From the NCBI GenBank assembly GCA_043821115.1, contig JBDRDD010000011.1:1-42693 (forward strand): 42,693 bases of DNA, in the 5' to 3' direction. Made by a program: the position numbers and the translations under genes. Shown one piece after another: positions 33,379-40,996 of the stretch (positions are counted from its first letter, which is position 1; each line of letters starts with the position of its first letter). The DNA comes from JBDRDD01 sp043821115 (GTDB lineage Bacteria; CAYTYR01; UBA6262; DAOVJB01). The notes beneath the pieces are model-generated. The model was not told where the DNA came from. It did no database searches and worked only from the letters and a program-made list of their open reading frames with translations.

Positions 33379-33601
33379 TCCTCTGGCAGCGAAAATAGAA
33401 GAATACCTGACGCCTTTATTGGGAAAGATCATGGCACAGGCGACAATAAAGGTGCAGTGCAAGAATATAGGGATAACTGTTGAACAATTAAGTTTAGAAA
33501 ATCTTGCAGGGATAGCAGAACGTATAGAAAAAGCGCTTGTCATTTTTGTAGGCTCCGAAAAAGCAAAAAAAACTGCTGATGAAATAAAGAATTTTAGCTA
33601 G
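33371..33601 (+). CDS. Small conserved-looking protein of unknown function, coupled to def
   Basis: A 76-residue protein from GTG 33371, with AAAAGGGGA about six bases upstream; the frame is open further upstream but only within def. The sequence (ANPLAAKIEEYLTPLLGKIMAQATIKVQCKNIG then LENLAGIAERIEKALVIFVGSEKA) is predicted mostly helical with one strand, has a single cysteine and no membrane segment. I do not recognise the family. The eight-base overlap with def and the good ribosome binding site support translation. Confidence 0.65.
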   Translation: MANPLAAKIEEYLTPLLGKIMAQATIKVQCKNIGITVEQLSLENLAGIAERIEKALVIFVGSEKAKKTADEIKNFS

Positions 33602-33611
33602 AGGAGCAGCA

Positions 33612-34406
33612 ATGGGAACACTTAAAAAGCAACATTACATCTGGGTTATAGCAATATTTCTTATAAACTTTGCCTTCTATGTAATTCGTCCTGGAAATGA
33701 AACAGTAATATTTATATCTTCTCACATATTTACAAATCTCTGCGCACTGATCGCTGTGCTGAGTCTGTTCAGGGCGTTTAGTGCATTCAAGATACTTGAT
33801 TTGACAAAAGCAGCATGGCTTATGCTATTAATAGGTGTATTTTTCTACCTTTTGGGAGAGCTGGCATACAGTTTTTACGAAGTACTGCGTAAATTGGCGA
33901 TTCCGTTTCCGTCTATTGCAGATGGTTTTCGTCTGGCAAGCTATGTCTTTCTTTTTGCAGTAGTCATTTATCTAATAAGAGGATTTAGAAAGGCTGGTAT
34001 ACCTATAGGTGCCTGGACTGAATTTCTTAGTATCACACTTCTTTTGGGCTCTATTTTTTACTTCCTTAGTATTGACCTTTTTGCACCTATCATGGCAAGT
34101 CCTGTATTCTCAGCGTACAAAAAATTCCTCTATATCGCGTATCCGCTTGCTGATCTTACATTGATATTTTTAATCCTTATACTGATGCAATTTACGGCAC
34201 TTTTTGGCCAGGGCATATTCTATGACCCCTGGCGATATATATTGGCGGGATTTATCGCTATAGCAGTCGGGAATATACTTTTTGCGTATTACACCTGGCA
34301 CAATTTATACGCGATTGGCAGCTATATTGACCTGTTTCCCAATTTAGGTTATCTTCTTATCGCACTCGGTGCCATGAGCCAGAAAAATTTAATCAGGAAA
34401 CCCTGA
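33612..34406 (+). CDS. Polytopic membrane protein, tandem copy 1 (sensor-like domain without output)
   Basis: A 264-residue protein with about eight hydrophobic segments, starting at ATG after GAGGAG. Conserved points shared with the next gene are FP-x-IADGFRL-SY near residue 100, PLADL/PIADF near 182, PWR(Y/F) near 215, and a final LFPN-GYLLIALGAM-QK. The P-x-x-AD-x-x-x-L-x-Y pattern resembles membrane sensor modules found at the N-terminus of some GGDEF and histidine kinase proteins, yet no signalling domain follows. Function is unknown. A terminator overlaps its stop codon. Confidence 0.7.
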   Translation: MGTLKKQHYIWVIAIFLINFAFYVIRPGNETVIFISSHIFTNLCALIAVLSLFRAFSAFKILDLTKAAWLMLLIGVFFYLLGELAYSFYEVLRKLAIPFPSIADGFRLASYVFLFAVVIYLIRGFRKAGIPIGAWTEFLSITLLLGSIFYFLSIDLFAPIMASPVFSAYKKFLYIAYPLADLTLIFLILILMQFTALFGQGIFYDPWRYILAGFIAIAVGNILFAYYTWHNLYAIGSYIDLFPNLGYLLIALGAMSQKNLIRKP

Positions 34407-34412
34407 TTTTTT
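34391..34412 (+). terminator. Terminator spanning the stop codon between two paralogous membrane genes
   Basis: AATCAGG (34391-34397) pairs with CCTGATT (34402-34408) around a four-base loop, followed by a T tract ending at 34412. The hairpin is inside the last codons of copy 1, so copy 2 is likely read by read-through or from another promoter. Confidence 0.75.
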
Positions 34413-34457
34413 ATGATATGGTTCAAATAATAGATGTGGAAAAGGAAGGAAAACCCT

Positions 34458-35258
34458 ATGGATAAAGCAAATAAAAAGGACTCTTTAACTCTTGTTGCAA
34501 GCTGTATTTTTGCAGCTAATTTGATTTATGTTATATTTATTCCTTATGCAAGCCGTATTAGTATGCCGTGGTCGCATCTTTTCTCCAACACATCTGCACT
34601 TATAAGCCTTTTGGGAATTATGTCTACTTTTTTGTGCCTGAAGTTTTTTGATGAAAGTAAAGCAGCCTGGCTCCTGCTGTTTCTGGGAATAGCCTTAAGT
34701 TTCTTAAATGAGCTCGGATCCGCGTATTTTGTAACTGTCGCGGGCTTTGACCTGGCTTTTCCGACAATAGCAGATGGGTTTCGCCTGTCATCATATCTTT
34801 TCCTGTCCGTCGGGCTTCTCTATCTTGTGCTTGGTTTCAAAAGTGCGGGGTTTCCTGTTGGTTCGTGGAGAGAATTTGTAAGTATTGCAGGACTTTTGGG
34901 GATAGTTCTTTGCCTTTTAGGATTTGCTATATTTGTTCCGATTTTCAGAAACCCGGATGTGACTAATCTTCAGAAGACTCTTTATCTCCTCTATCCCATA
35001 GCTGATTTCATACTGATATTCTTGATTATACTCATCCTTCGCATTACAACGCTTCTTGGAGAGGGCTCTTTCTTTAAACCCTGGCGCTTTATGACTGCAG
35101 GCTTTATAACTATGACAATAGGAAATCTGCTTTTTGCATACTATGCGACACACAACATTATTCCAACCGAAAGCATATCAGAATTATTCACAAATGCGGG
35201 TTTTCTCCTTATAGCAATCGGCGCTGTTGCCCAGAGGAAAATCATTAAGAGCTTATAA
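34458..35258 (+). CDS. Polytopic membrane protein, tandem copy 2 (sensor-like domain without output)
   Basis: A 266-residue paralogue of the preceding gene, from ATG 34458 with AAGGAAGGA seven bases upstream (an in-frame ATG at 34434 is less well placed). It has the same eight-helix pattern and landmarks: FPTIADGFRLSSYLFL, PVGSWREFVSI, YPIADFILIFLIILI, FKPWRFMTAGFITM, and NAGFLLIAIGAVAQRK. The high similarity in loops as well as helices suggests the pair either heterodimerise or arose by fairly recent duplication. No catalytic motif is visible. Function is unknown. Confidence 0.7.
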   Translation: MDKANKKDSLTLVASCIFAANLIYVIFIPYASRISMPWSHLFSNTSALISLLGIMSTFLCLKFFDESKAAWLLLFLGIALSFLNELGSAYFVTVAGFDLAFPTIADGFRLSSYLFLSVGLLYLVLGFKSAGFPVGSWREFVSIAGLLGIVLCLLGFAIFVPIFRNPDVTNLQKTLYLLYPIADFILIFLIILILRITTLLGEGSFFKPWRFMTAGFITMTIGNLLFAYYATHNIIPTESISELFTNAGFLLIAIGAVAQRKIIKSL

Positions 35259-35297
35259 GCCTGTTTCCAGGAGTCTTCTTTATAAAAATCCATGTCT

Positions 35298-35323
35298 ATA
35301 GCCGGGATATTCTCGGCTATTTT
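35298..35323 (+). terminator. Probable terminator before amrS
   Basis: ATAGCCG (35298-35304) pairs with CGGCTAT (35314-35320), a perfect 7-bp stem with a nine-base loop, followed by only four T. It lies in the 83-base gap after the second membrane gene, which holds nothing else I can support. Confidence 0.55.
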
Positions 35324-35341
35324 CACAAGTAGGAAAGGGAT

Positions 35342-36352
35342 ATGAAAGAAGCATTGCTTTATGATAAAAAAGAAGATAATGCAGTGCTCTGCTACCTGTG
35401 CTACCAGCGCTGTACGATCCCTAAGGGTGGGAGGGGTATTTGCGCTGTCCGGGAGAATAGGGACGGCACGCTTTATTCCCTTGTCTGGGGAAAACCGGTA
35501 GCGCTGCATGTAGACCCGATAGAGAAGAAGCCATTCTTTAATTTTCATCCGGGTTCCCGTGCCCTTTCAATCGCAACCGTGGGATGCAATCTCAAATGCC
35601 TCAATTGCCAGAATGCGGACATTTCCCAGTATCCAAAGAAACACAAGGTTATAGAAGCCACAGAGGTTTCACCCGAGGAGGTTGTCCAAACAGCAATCAG
35701 GGAGAAATGCGAGAGTATTTCATATACATACACGGAGCCTACGGTTTTCTTCGAATATGCACTTGATATTGCAAAGCTTGCCAGGGAGAAGGGGATCAAG
35801 AATACTTTTGTAACAAACGGATATATGTCACAGGATGCCTTAAAACTGATCAATCCCTATCTTGATGCTGCAAATGTAGACCTTAAATCCTTTAAAGATA
35901 GCTTTTACAAGAAATTCTGCGGCGGCAGGCTTGAGCCGATACTCGATAACCTGAAATACATGAAAAAGAACGGCATCTGGGTTGAAGTCACAACCCTTGT
36001 CATACCGACACTAAATGACACCAATACAGAGCTTGAGCAGATAGCAGATTTCGTCCTTTCACTGGGCAGAGAAACCCCGTGGCATGTTAGCGCTTTCTAT
36101 CCGGCACATAAGCTGGCAAATCTTCCTGAAACAACGGCGCAAATGTTAGAACGTGCGCGGGATATCGGAATGAGGGCAGGGCTTATGTATGTCTATACCG
36201 GAAATATACCTGGGGAAGAAGGGGAGAATACATATTGCCCTAAGTGCAAAAAAGCTATTATACAGCGTCATGGATTCCGCATAACAGAGTACGATATAGA
36301 TGACGGCAAATGCAAATCATGCAAAACCCCTGTCAGCGGGGTGGGGTTATAA
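35342..36352 (+). CDS. amrS: AmmeMemoRadiSam-system radical SAM enzyme
   Basis: A 336-residue protein of the AmrS family (PflA-like). N-terminal Cys17, Cys20, Cys24 and Cys34 (CYLCYQRC...GICAVREN) form the extra cysteine set of the family, followed by DPIEKKPFFNFHPGS and the radical SAM motif CNLKCLNC (Cys82, Cys86, Cys89). YTYTEPTVFFEYALD and VTNGYM are also typical. The C-terminus has two CxxC pairs (YCPKC, CKSC), probably a zinc knuckle. The AMMECR1- and Memo-like partners that usually accompany it are not in this window. The reaction carried out in this organism cannot be read from sequence. AGGAAAGGG precedes the ATG. Confidence 0.9.
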   Translation: MKEALLYDKKEDNAVLCYLCYQRCTIPKGGRGICAVRENRDGTLYSLVWGKPVALHVDPIEKKPFFNFHPGSRALSIATVGCNLKCLNCQNADISQYPKKHKVIEATEVSPEEVVQTAIREKCESISYTYTEPTVFFEYALDIAKLAREKGIKNTFVTNGYMSQDALKLINPYLDAANVDLKSFKDSFYKKFCGGRLEPILDNLKYMKKNGIWVEVTTLVIPTLNDTNTELEQIADFVLSLGRETPWHVSAFYPAHKLANLPETTAQMLERARDIGMRAGLMYVYTGNIPGEEGENTYCPKCKKAIIQRHGFRITEYDIDDGKCKSCKTPVSGVGL

Positions 36353-36362
36353 GACAGATAAA

Positions 36363-37073
36363 ATGAAAAAGAAAAAAGAGAGAAAAAAACGTCTAAGCCT
36401 GATAAAGATAATTCTGCCTGTATGCATACTGCCTTTCTGCATAGGTCTTGCAAAGGCCCTGGTTGAGCAGCTTGCACGAGTAGATAAATTATCCCCACAG
36501 CAGTTTTATTTCATGCTTGGATTTACATCTTACCTTTTATTACAGGTAATTTTTTTCAAGCCTATAAGGACCTATATTTTCGGTCATGAACTGACCCATG
36601 CGCTATGGTCAATGCTTTTCGGCGGCAGGGTAAAGGAGTTTAGCGTAGGCAAGAACGGCGGCAGTGTACTACTTACAAAAACCAATTTCGTCGTCACACT
36701 TGCCCCGTATTTTTTCCCGCTGTATTCGGTTCTTGTGATTGTACTTTATTATACAATAGGCTTTTTCACAGGCCTGGAGCCTTATGTTTCATATATGGTT
36801 TATCTGCTCGGGTTCACATTTTCGTTCCATATTGCGCTTACCATGAACTCGCTTACCGGCAAGCAGCCTGATTTAATTAAGACCGGGGTCTTTTTTTCCC
36901 TTTCTGTAATATTCTTCATTAATATTATAGTCGTGGCACTGGTGATGAAGCTTGTATCGCCTGGCAGTATTTATCTTTTCGGGTTCTTAAAAAGGGGTTT
37001 TGGTATAGGAATTTTCATATACAGCTGGACCGGGACTTATATGGCCTCAGTTATTGATAAGATGACGGGATAG
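36363..37073 (+). CDS. Membrane protein with HExxH motif, possible M50-like metalloprotease
   Basis: A 236-residue protein from ATG 36363 (an in-frame ATG at 36300 lies inside amrS). A lysine-rich N-terminus precedes about six membrane segments. Residues 74-79 read GHELTH, an HExxH zinc motif embedded in a hydrophobic region (YIFGHELTHALWSMLFGG), as in site-2-type M50 proteases, and NSLTGKQPDL (162-171) could be the second conserved M50 element with its Asp metal ligand. No PDZ domain is present. It is immediately followed by an ABC exporter operon, so a processing or immunity role for an exported product is possible. Intramembrane protease identity is an inference. Confidence 0.65.
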   Translation: MKKKKERKKRLSLIKIILPVCILPFCIGLAKALVEQLARVDKLSPQQFYFMLGFTSYLLLQVIFFKPIRTYIFGHELTHALWSMLFGGRVKEFSVGKNGGSVLLTKTNFVVTLAPYFFPLYSVLVIVLYYTIGFFTGLEPYVSYMVYLLGFTFSFHIALTMNSLTGKQPDLIKTGVFFSLSVIFFINIIVVALVMKLVSPGSIYLFGFLKRGFGIGIFIYSWTGTYMASVIDKMTG

Positions 37074-37095
37074 GTTCCATGGGAAGGGGATCATA

Positions 37096-37845
37096 ATGTT
37101 AAAACTAATAAATCTGACTAAGCGCTTTATAAGCCTTACAGCCGTAGATAATCTGAACCTGGAGATCCCTAAAGGCGAGATATTCGGCTTTTTAGGCCCA
37201 AACGGCGCCGGCAAGACAACAACCATCAAGATTATGTGCGGCCTTCTTAAACCGACAGAAGGGCAGGTCATTATCGATGGATTCGATATCCAGAAGGAAC
37301 CCGAGGCTGCCAAGCAGCGTATAGGCCTTATACCGGACAATCCTTTTATATATCCAAAACTTACCGGCAGGGAATTTTTGCATTTTATAGGAAACCTTTA
37401 CAAGCTCCCATGGCATGAGCAGGACGAGAAGATACCCGAGCTTTTGGCCATGTTTGAGCTCACTTCATGGGCTGATGATTTGATAGAGAGCTATTCCCAC
37501 GGCATGCAGCAGAAGCTTGTTATGTCAGGGGTACTGCTTCACAACCCGAAGATAATATTTCTTGATGAGCCCATGGTAGGTCTTGACCCTAAAAGCGCCA
37601 AGCTTGTAAAGGAGATATTTTTTAACCTCTCAGCACGGGGCGTTACCATATTCATGTCAACCCATACCCTCGAAATAGCCGAGAAGATGTGTCACAGGAT
37701 AGGCATAATACAGGAAGGCAAAATCATAGCTCTGGGCACAAAGGACACGCTTCAGGAAAATATCGCGCCTGATAAGAACCTGGAGGATATCTTCCTTGAG
37801 TTAACAGGCGGAACCCAATATGCCGATCTGTTAAAATACCTCTAA
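37096..37845 (+). CDS. ABC transporter ATP-binding protein
   Basis: A 249-residue nucleotide-binding subunit of the ABC-2 (drug/antibiotic or polysaccharide export) type. It has Walker A GPNGAGKTT (34-42), a Q-loop region, signature YSHGMQQK (134-141), Walker B IIFLDEP (154-160), and the switch STHTLE near residue 195. The GLLKPTEGQVIIDGFDI segment is typical of CcmA/DrrA-like ATPases. AAGGGGA precedes the ATG. The permease gene follows after 11 bases. Confidence 0.94.
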   Translation: MLKLINLTKRFISLTAVDNLNLEIPKGEIFGFLGPNGAGKTTTIKIMCGLLKPTEGQVIIDGFDIQKEPEAAKQRIGLIPDNPFIYPKLTGREFLHFIGNLYKLPWHEQDEKIPELLAMFELTSWADDLIESYSHGMQQKLVMSGVLLHNPKIIFLDEPMVGLDPKSAKLVKEIFFNLSARGVTIFMSTHTLEIAEKMCHRIGIIQEGKIIALGTKDTLQENIAPDKNLEDIFLELTGGTQYADLLKYL

Positions 37846-37856
37846 GAAGAGAATTT

Positions 37857-39536
37857 ATGAAAGAAACTCTGCTTCTAATCAAGACCAAGCTCAGGATGCT
37901 CTACAACGGCGTAAAGTTTGCCAAAGGCAGCAAGTGGATAAAGATAGCTATACTTTCCGCTATAGGTGCAGGTTTCATGTGGGGATTATATAAGCTTTTC
38001 CTAAGGATCTTCGTATACCTGCACGGAGTGCCTCTTATAGGGCCACTTCTCATTATACGCATGATATCCATGATATTCATGGTTTTCTTTGCCATGCTAA
38101 TATTCAGTAACATAATAACGGCTTTCTCCTCTCTATATTTTTCAAGTGATCTATATTTGCTATTGCTATCGCCTCTTAGATTCAGGTCTATTTTCTCCTT
38201 CAAATTCTTTGAGACCATGACATACTCAAACTGGATGGTGCTTTTCTTTTTAACCCCGGTCCTCGGGGCCTATGGGAAGACCCAGTTGGTACCAGTGGGC
38301 TTTTTCTTGTGGGTGCTTATCGTTCTCCTGCCGTATTTTGTGATTTGTACCAGTATCGGTATTATGATAACCGTGACACTCATGAGGATATTCCCCACAA
38401 AGAAGACTCGCGATATTTCGCTTATCTTCGGTGTTGTAATAGGGGCAAGCGCCTATCTTATAGTAAGATTGCTTCAGCCCGAGAAGCTTGTAAACCCGGA
38501 GGTAATGATAGGGGTAATGCAGTACCTTGTGGCTGTCAGGACCCCTGTGACAAAATTTCTGCCGAGCTTCTGGATAACACAGTCCATAATTTCCATGGTA
38601 AAGTCCAACCCGGCTAATGCATTCTTCTACTTTGGCATCCTGAGCGCGGTCGCTTTCGCCCTGTCTTTTGTAACTATTTTCTTCTCCCGGAGAATGTATT
38701 ATCCCGGTTGGGCAGGAGCGCAGGAGGGTGGCAAAAGACACACAAAACAGGACGGCAAAAAGAGGGCGGCTAAGAAACGCATATTTCCCTTTAACATATC
38801 CAGTCCCATCCGGGCTCTTGTGACAAAGGATGTGAAAACCTTCTTCAGGGAGACAAGCCAGTGGTCTCAGCTGTTAATTCTTTTGACACTTATAGTCGTA
38901 TATTTGTATAATATCCACAAGCTTCCACTGCCTTATTTCTACCTAAAGAGCATCATTTCATTTCTTAACATAGGCCTTGCGGGTTTCGTTCTTGCATCCG
39001 TGGCTCTTCGTTTCGTGTTCCCGGCGGTCAGCCTTGAAAAGAATAATTTCTGGATCATACGTTCAGCACCCATATCTGTTAAACAGTTCATCTGGGAGAA
39101 ATTCTGGATTTCTCTTTTTCCGCTGCTTATTCTTGCGGCATGCCTTATTGTATTCTCAAATATAATACTTGAGGTAGACATGTTCTTCATGGTCATATCA
39201 TGTGCTACGGTAATTATCATGACAGTTGCCCTTACAGCTCTTGGAATAGGTATGGGGGCTATATTTCCAAGATTTCACGTTGAGAATGTTGCCCAGATAG
39301 AATCAAGCGCAGGGGGGATGTTCTATATGATATTCTCTCTTGCCTATGTCGCGGCTATCCTGGTTCTCGAGGCAGGGCCTGTCAGGATGTATTTTGTTTA
39401 CAAGCTTAGCGGGCGTTCACATTTCAGGCCCGGGCTGATCATATTTTTGGGGGTAATATTTGTGGTGGTTAACCTTGCCGTCATATTTATTCCCATGATG
39501 CTAGGCATAAAAAAGATAAAAAACCTCGAAATGTGA
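37857..39536 (+). CDS. ABC-2-like exporter permease
   Basis: A 559-residue membrane protein with about 12 hydrophobic segments in two halves joined by a basic cytoplasmic linker (about residues 285-320, KRHTKQDGKKRAAKKR). The second half begins with FNISSPIRALVTKDVKTFFRE, a coupling-type amphipathic region common in ABC-2 permeases, and SNIITAFSSLYFSSDLYLLL in the first half resembles bacterial putative ABC exporters. It pairs with the ATPase upstream. The substrate is unknown. The upstream HExxH membrane protein may be functionally linked. Confidence 0.82.
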   Translation: MKETLLLIKTKLRMLYNGVKFAKGSKWIKIAILSAIGAGFMWGLYKLFLRIFVYLHGVPLIGPLLIIRMISMIFMVFFAMLIFSNIITAFSSLYFSSDLYLLLLSPLRFRSIFSFKFFETMTYSNWMVLFFLTPVLGAYGKTQLVPVGFFLWVLIVLLPYFVICTSIGIMITVTLMRIFPTKKTRDISLIFGVVIGASAYLIVRLLQPEKLVNPEVMIGVMQYLVAVRTPVTKFLPSFWITQSIISMVKSNPANAFFYFGILSAVAFALSFVTIFFSRRMYYPGWAGAQEGGKRHTKQDGKKRAAKKRIFPFNISSPIRALVTKDVKTFFRETSQWSQLLILLTLIVVYLYNIHKLPLPYFYLKSIISFLNIGLAGFVLASVALRFVFPAVSLEKNNFWIIRSAPISVKQFIWEKFWISLFPLLILAACLIVFSNIILEVDMFFMVISCATVIIMTVALTALGIGMGAIFPRFHVENVAQIESSAGGMFYMIFSLAYVAAILVLEAGPVRMYFVYKLSGRSHFRPGLIIFLGVIFVVVNLAVIFIPMMLGIKKIKNLEM

Positions 39537-39552
39537 TGTGTGAAGAATATAC

Positions 39553-39582
39553 TTGACAACTTTCGGTATCGTGTGCTATACT
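39553..39582 (+). promoter_or_regulatory. Promoter P1, reading into an attenuator leader
   Basis: TTGACA (39553-39558) and TATACT (39577-39582) are 18 bases apart. Transcription would start at about 39589-39590 and meet a strong terminator within about 78 bases, so without antitermination this promoter should yield only a short RNA. Confidence 0.75.
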
Positions 39583-39588
39583 CATTTT

Positions 39589-39667
39589 GGTTACAATTAA
39601 ATAATGCACTCTACGGACAAAGGCGTCCTGTTTATACTATGAGAGTATAAAACGGGGCGCTTTTTTG
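39589..39667 (+). ncRNA. Attenuator leader with ANTAR-type hexaloop
   Basis: This leader can fold in two exclusive ways. One is a small hairpin, GGAC (39615-39618), loop AAAGGC (39619-39624), GTCC (39625-39628): a six-base loop with A at position 1 and G at position 4, the established recognition feature of ANTAR antiterminator proteins. The other is the terminator from 39623 onward, which uses the loop's last two bases and the 3' arm of that hairpin. Binding of an ANTAR protein would therefore block termination. Known targets have two such hairpins; I cannot find a convincing first one upstream. A GAF-ANTAR protein gene lies 140 bases downstream. Confidence 0.72.
39623..39667 (+). terminator. 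Attenuator terminator upstream of the GAF-ANTAR gene
   Basis: GCGTCCTGTTTATACT (39623-39638) pairs with AGTATAAAACGGGGCGC (39644-39660) through 16 pairs (two G-U) and one bulged A, loop ATGAG, followed by TTTTTTG. It is a strong intrinsic terminator and its 5' arm overlaps the hexaloop hairpin. Confidence 0.92.
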
Positions 39668-39727
39668 TTTAGGAGTGAAGAGGGCGATGCATGTAATTAC
39701 AGAGCTAAATATCCGGGATTTTTTCCC

Positions 39728-39756
39728 TTGACTGTCGGGTACCTTTCCATTATAAT
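39728..39756 (+). promoter_or_regulatory. Promoter P2, downstream of the attenuator
   Basis: TTGACT (39728-39733), 17-base spacer, TATAAT (39751-39756): close to consensus. It lies after the attenuator and before the ATG at 39807, so it can supply the GAF-ANTAR protein regardless of attenuation. The remaining bases 39667-39727 hold nothing else I can support. Confidence 0.85.
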
Positions 39757-39806
39757 TAAAGGTTGATATACTGTGTAATTAGTTAAGTTTTATAAAGGAT
39801 ATAGTA

Positions 39807-40511
39807 ATGGATCAAATTCCTTATGAAGAACAAATAAAAGCACTCTCAAAAATAAGCAAGGCAATCGCTTCGGAACAATACCTCGAAGATATTCTACGCC
39901 TTATAGTCACGGTAACTGCCCAAGTAATGAGCTCCAACATATGTTCGCTGGTTCTAGTTGATGAAAAGAAAAAGGAACTTATAATTCGGGCAACTCAGAG
40001 CGTAAGTGAAGAATACAATAAAAAACCACCCTTAAAAATAGGCGAAGGAATTGCCGGCAGAGTCGTAAAAGAGAATAAACCCCTGGTAGTCAAGGATGTG
40101 ACCAAGGAAAAGGAATACAAGAACAGAAACATTGCCCAAAAAGAGGGTTTGTATTCACTTTTATGTGTGCCCTTGGCAGTCAAGGGCAAGGTGATCGGGG
40201 CAATCAATTGCTACACTCCGAAACCGCATGATTTTACTAAATACGAGATAGAGATACTGACAACGATAGCGAACCAGGCGGCTATAGCAATTGAGCACAC
40301 AGAGCTTATGGTGAAAACAAGGGTCATACAGGAAGAGTTGGCATCCCGCAAGAGAGTTGAGAAGGCAAAGGGAATCTTGATGAGGGATGAGGGACTAACC
40401 GAAGAAAATGCTTATATCAAAATCCGAAAGTATTCAATGGATAACCGAAAAACAATGCGCGAGGTAGCAGAAGCTATCATCCTATCTTCCGAGATAAAGA
40501 AAAAACTATAA
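39807..40511 (+). CDS. GAF-ANTAR transcription antitermination regulator
   Basis: A 234-residue cytoplasmic regulator. Residues about 12-165 form a GAF domain (AIASEQYLEDILRLIVTVTA, IGEGIAGRVVKENKPLVVKDV, LLCVPLAVKGKVIGAINCYT), a ligand- or redox-sensing module. Residues 175-229 are an ANTAR RNA-binding domain (RVEKAKGILMRDEGLTEENAY, then IRKYSMDNRKTMREVAEAI). A helix at 160-180 probably mediates dimerisation. ANTAR dimers bind paired hexaloop hairpins to prevent termination, and a candidate hexaloop site overlaps a terminator just upstream. Cys46, Cys120 and Cys135 lie in the GAF part and could sense redox state, but that is a guess. NuoE- and NuoF-like genes follow after 14 bases, so they are its likely targets. 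Confidence 0.92.
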   Translation: MDQIPYEEQIKALSKISKAIASEQYLEDILRLIVTVTAQVMSSNICSLVLVDEKKKELIIRATQSVSEEYNKKPPLKIGEGIAGRVVKENKPLVVKDVTKEKEYKNRNIAQKEGLYSLLCVPLAVKGKVIGAINCYTPKPHDFTKYEIEILTTIANQAAIAIEHTELMVKTRVIQEELASRKRVEKAKGILMRDEGLTEENAYIKIRKYSMDNRKTMREVAEAIILSSEIKKKL

Positions 40512-40525
40512 AGGAGACTTTTTTT

Positions 40526-40996
40526 GTGACAGAGGTATCGGAATTTGTAAGGGATACTGTTAGAAGGCATGAAGGACTTCTAATTCCTACTTTACAGGAT
40601 ATTCAGGAGCGTTATAACTATCTTCCAGAAAAAGTTCTTAGGGAACTTGCTAAAATCTCAAAGATATCTCTGAGCGATGTTTACGGGGTAGCAAGCTTTT
40701 ATAGCGCCTTCAGCTTTACACCAAAGGGTAAACATATTATTACCGTCTGTCTGGGTACCGCATGCCATGTTCGAGGAGGGGCAAAGGTTGTTGATGTAAT
40801 ATCAAAAGAGTTGGGTATAGAATCGGGAGAGACAACAGCAGATTTACAATTTACACTCCAGACGGCGAATTGTCTGGGTTGTTGTGCCATAGGACCGATT
40901 GTCTTGATAGATGGAGAATATTATGGACAGATGACGCCACAGAAAACAGTTGTTCAAATTGAGAGGTTACTTAAAAAGGAGAAGAAAAGTGGTTAA
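40526..40996 (+). CDS. nuoE: NuoE/HydC-like [2Fe-2S] subunit
   Basis: A 156-residue thioredoxin-like ferredoxin subunit, starting at GTG 40526 behind AAGGAG. Ligands follow the family pattern C-x4-C then C-x3-C: Cys75 and Cys80 (CLGTACHVRGG), Cys116 and Cys120 (ANCLGCCAIGP). The N-terminal helical part (LLIPTLQDIQERYNYLPEKVL, VYGVASFYSAFSF) is typical. In anaerobes this subunit works with a NuoF-like flavoprotein in NAD-dependent or electron-bifurcating [FeFe]-hydrogenases, or in formate dehydrogenases. Its end overlaps the next gene by eight bases. Confidence 0.93.
   Translation: MTEVSEFVRDTVRRHEGLLIPTLQDIQERYNYLPEKVLRELAKISKISLSDVYGVASFYSAFSFTPKGKHIITVCLGTACHVRGGAKVVDVISKELGIESGETTADLQFTLQTANCLGCCAIGPIVLIDGEYYGQMTPQKTVVQIERLLKKEKKSG

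Noticed and set aside
39589..39614. A first ANTAR hairpin (P1) upstream of the visible hexaloop
   Set aside because: Six-base windows with A1 and G4 exist (for example AATGCA) but their flanks do not pair, so only one hairpin is claimed.
39604..39642. Tiny open frame (12 codons plus stop) within the attenuator leader, which could be a leader peptide
   Set aside because: No ribosome binding site precedes its ATG, no repeated regulatory codons are seen, and the ANTAR hexaloop explains the attenuator better.
39687..39731. A 14-codon frame after the attenuator with AGAGGG nearby
   Set aside because: Ribosome binding spacing is poor, the frame ends inside the -35 element of P2, and nothing else supports translation.
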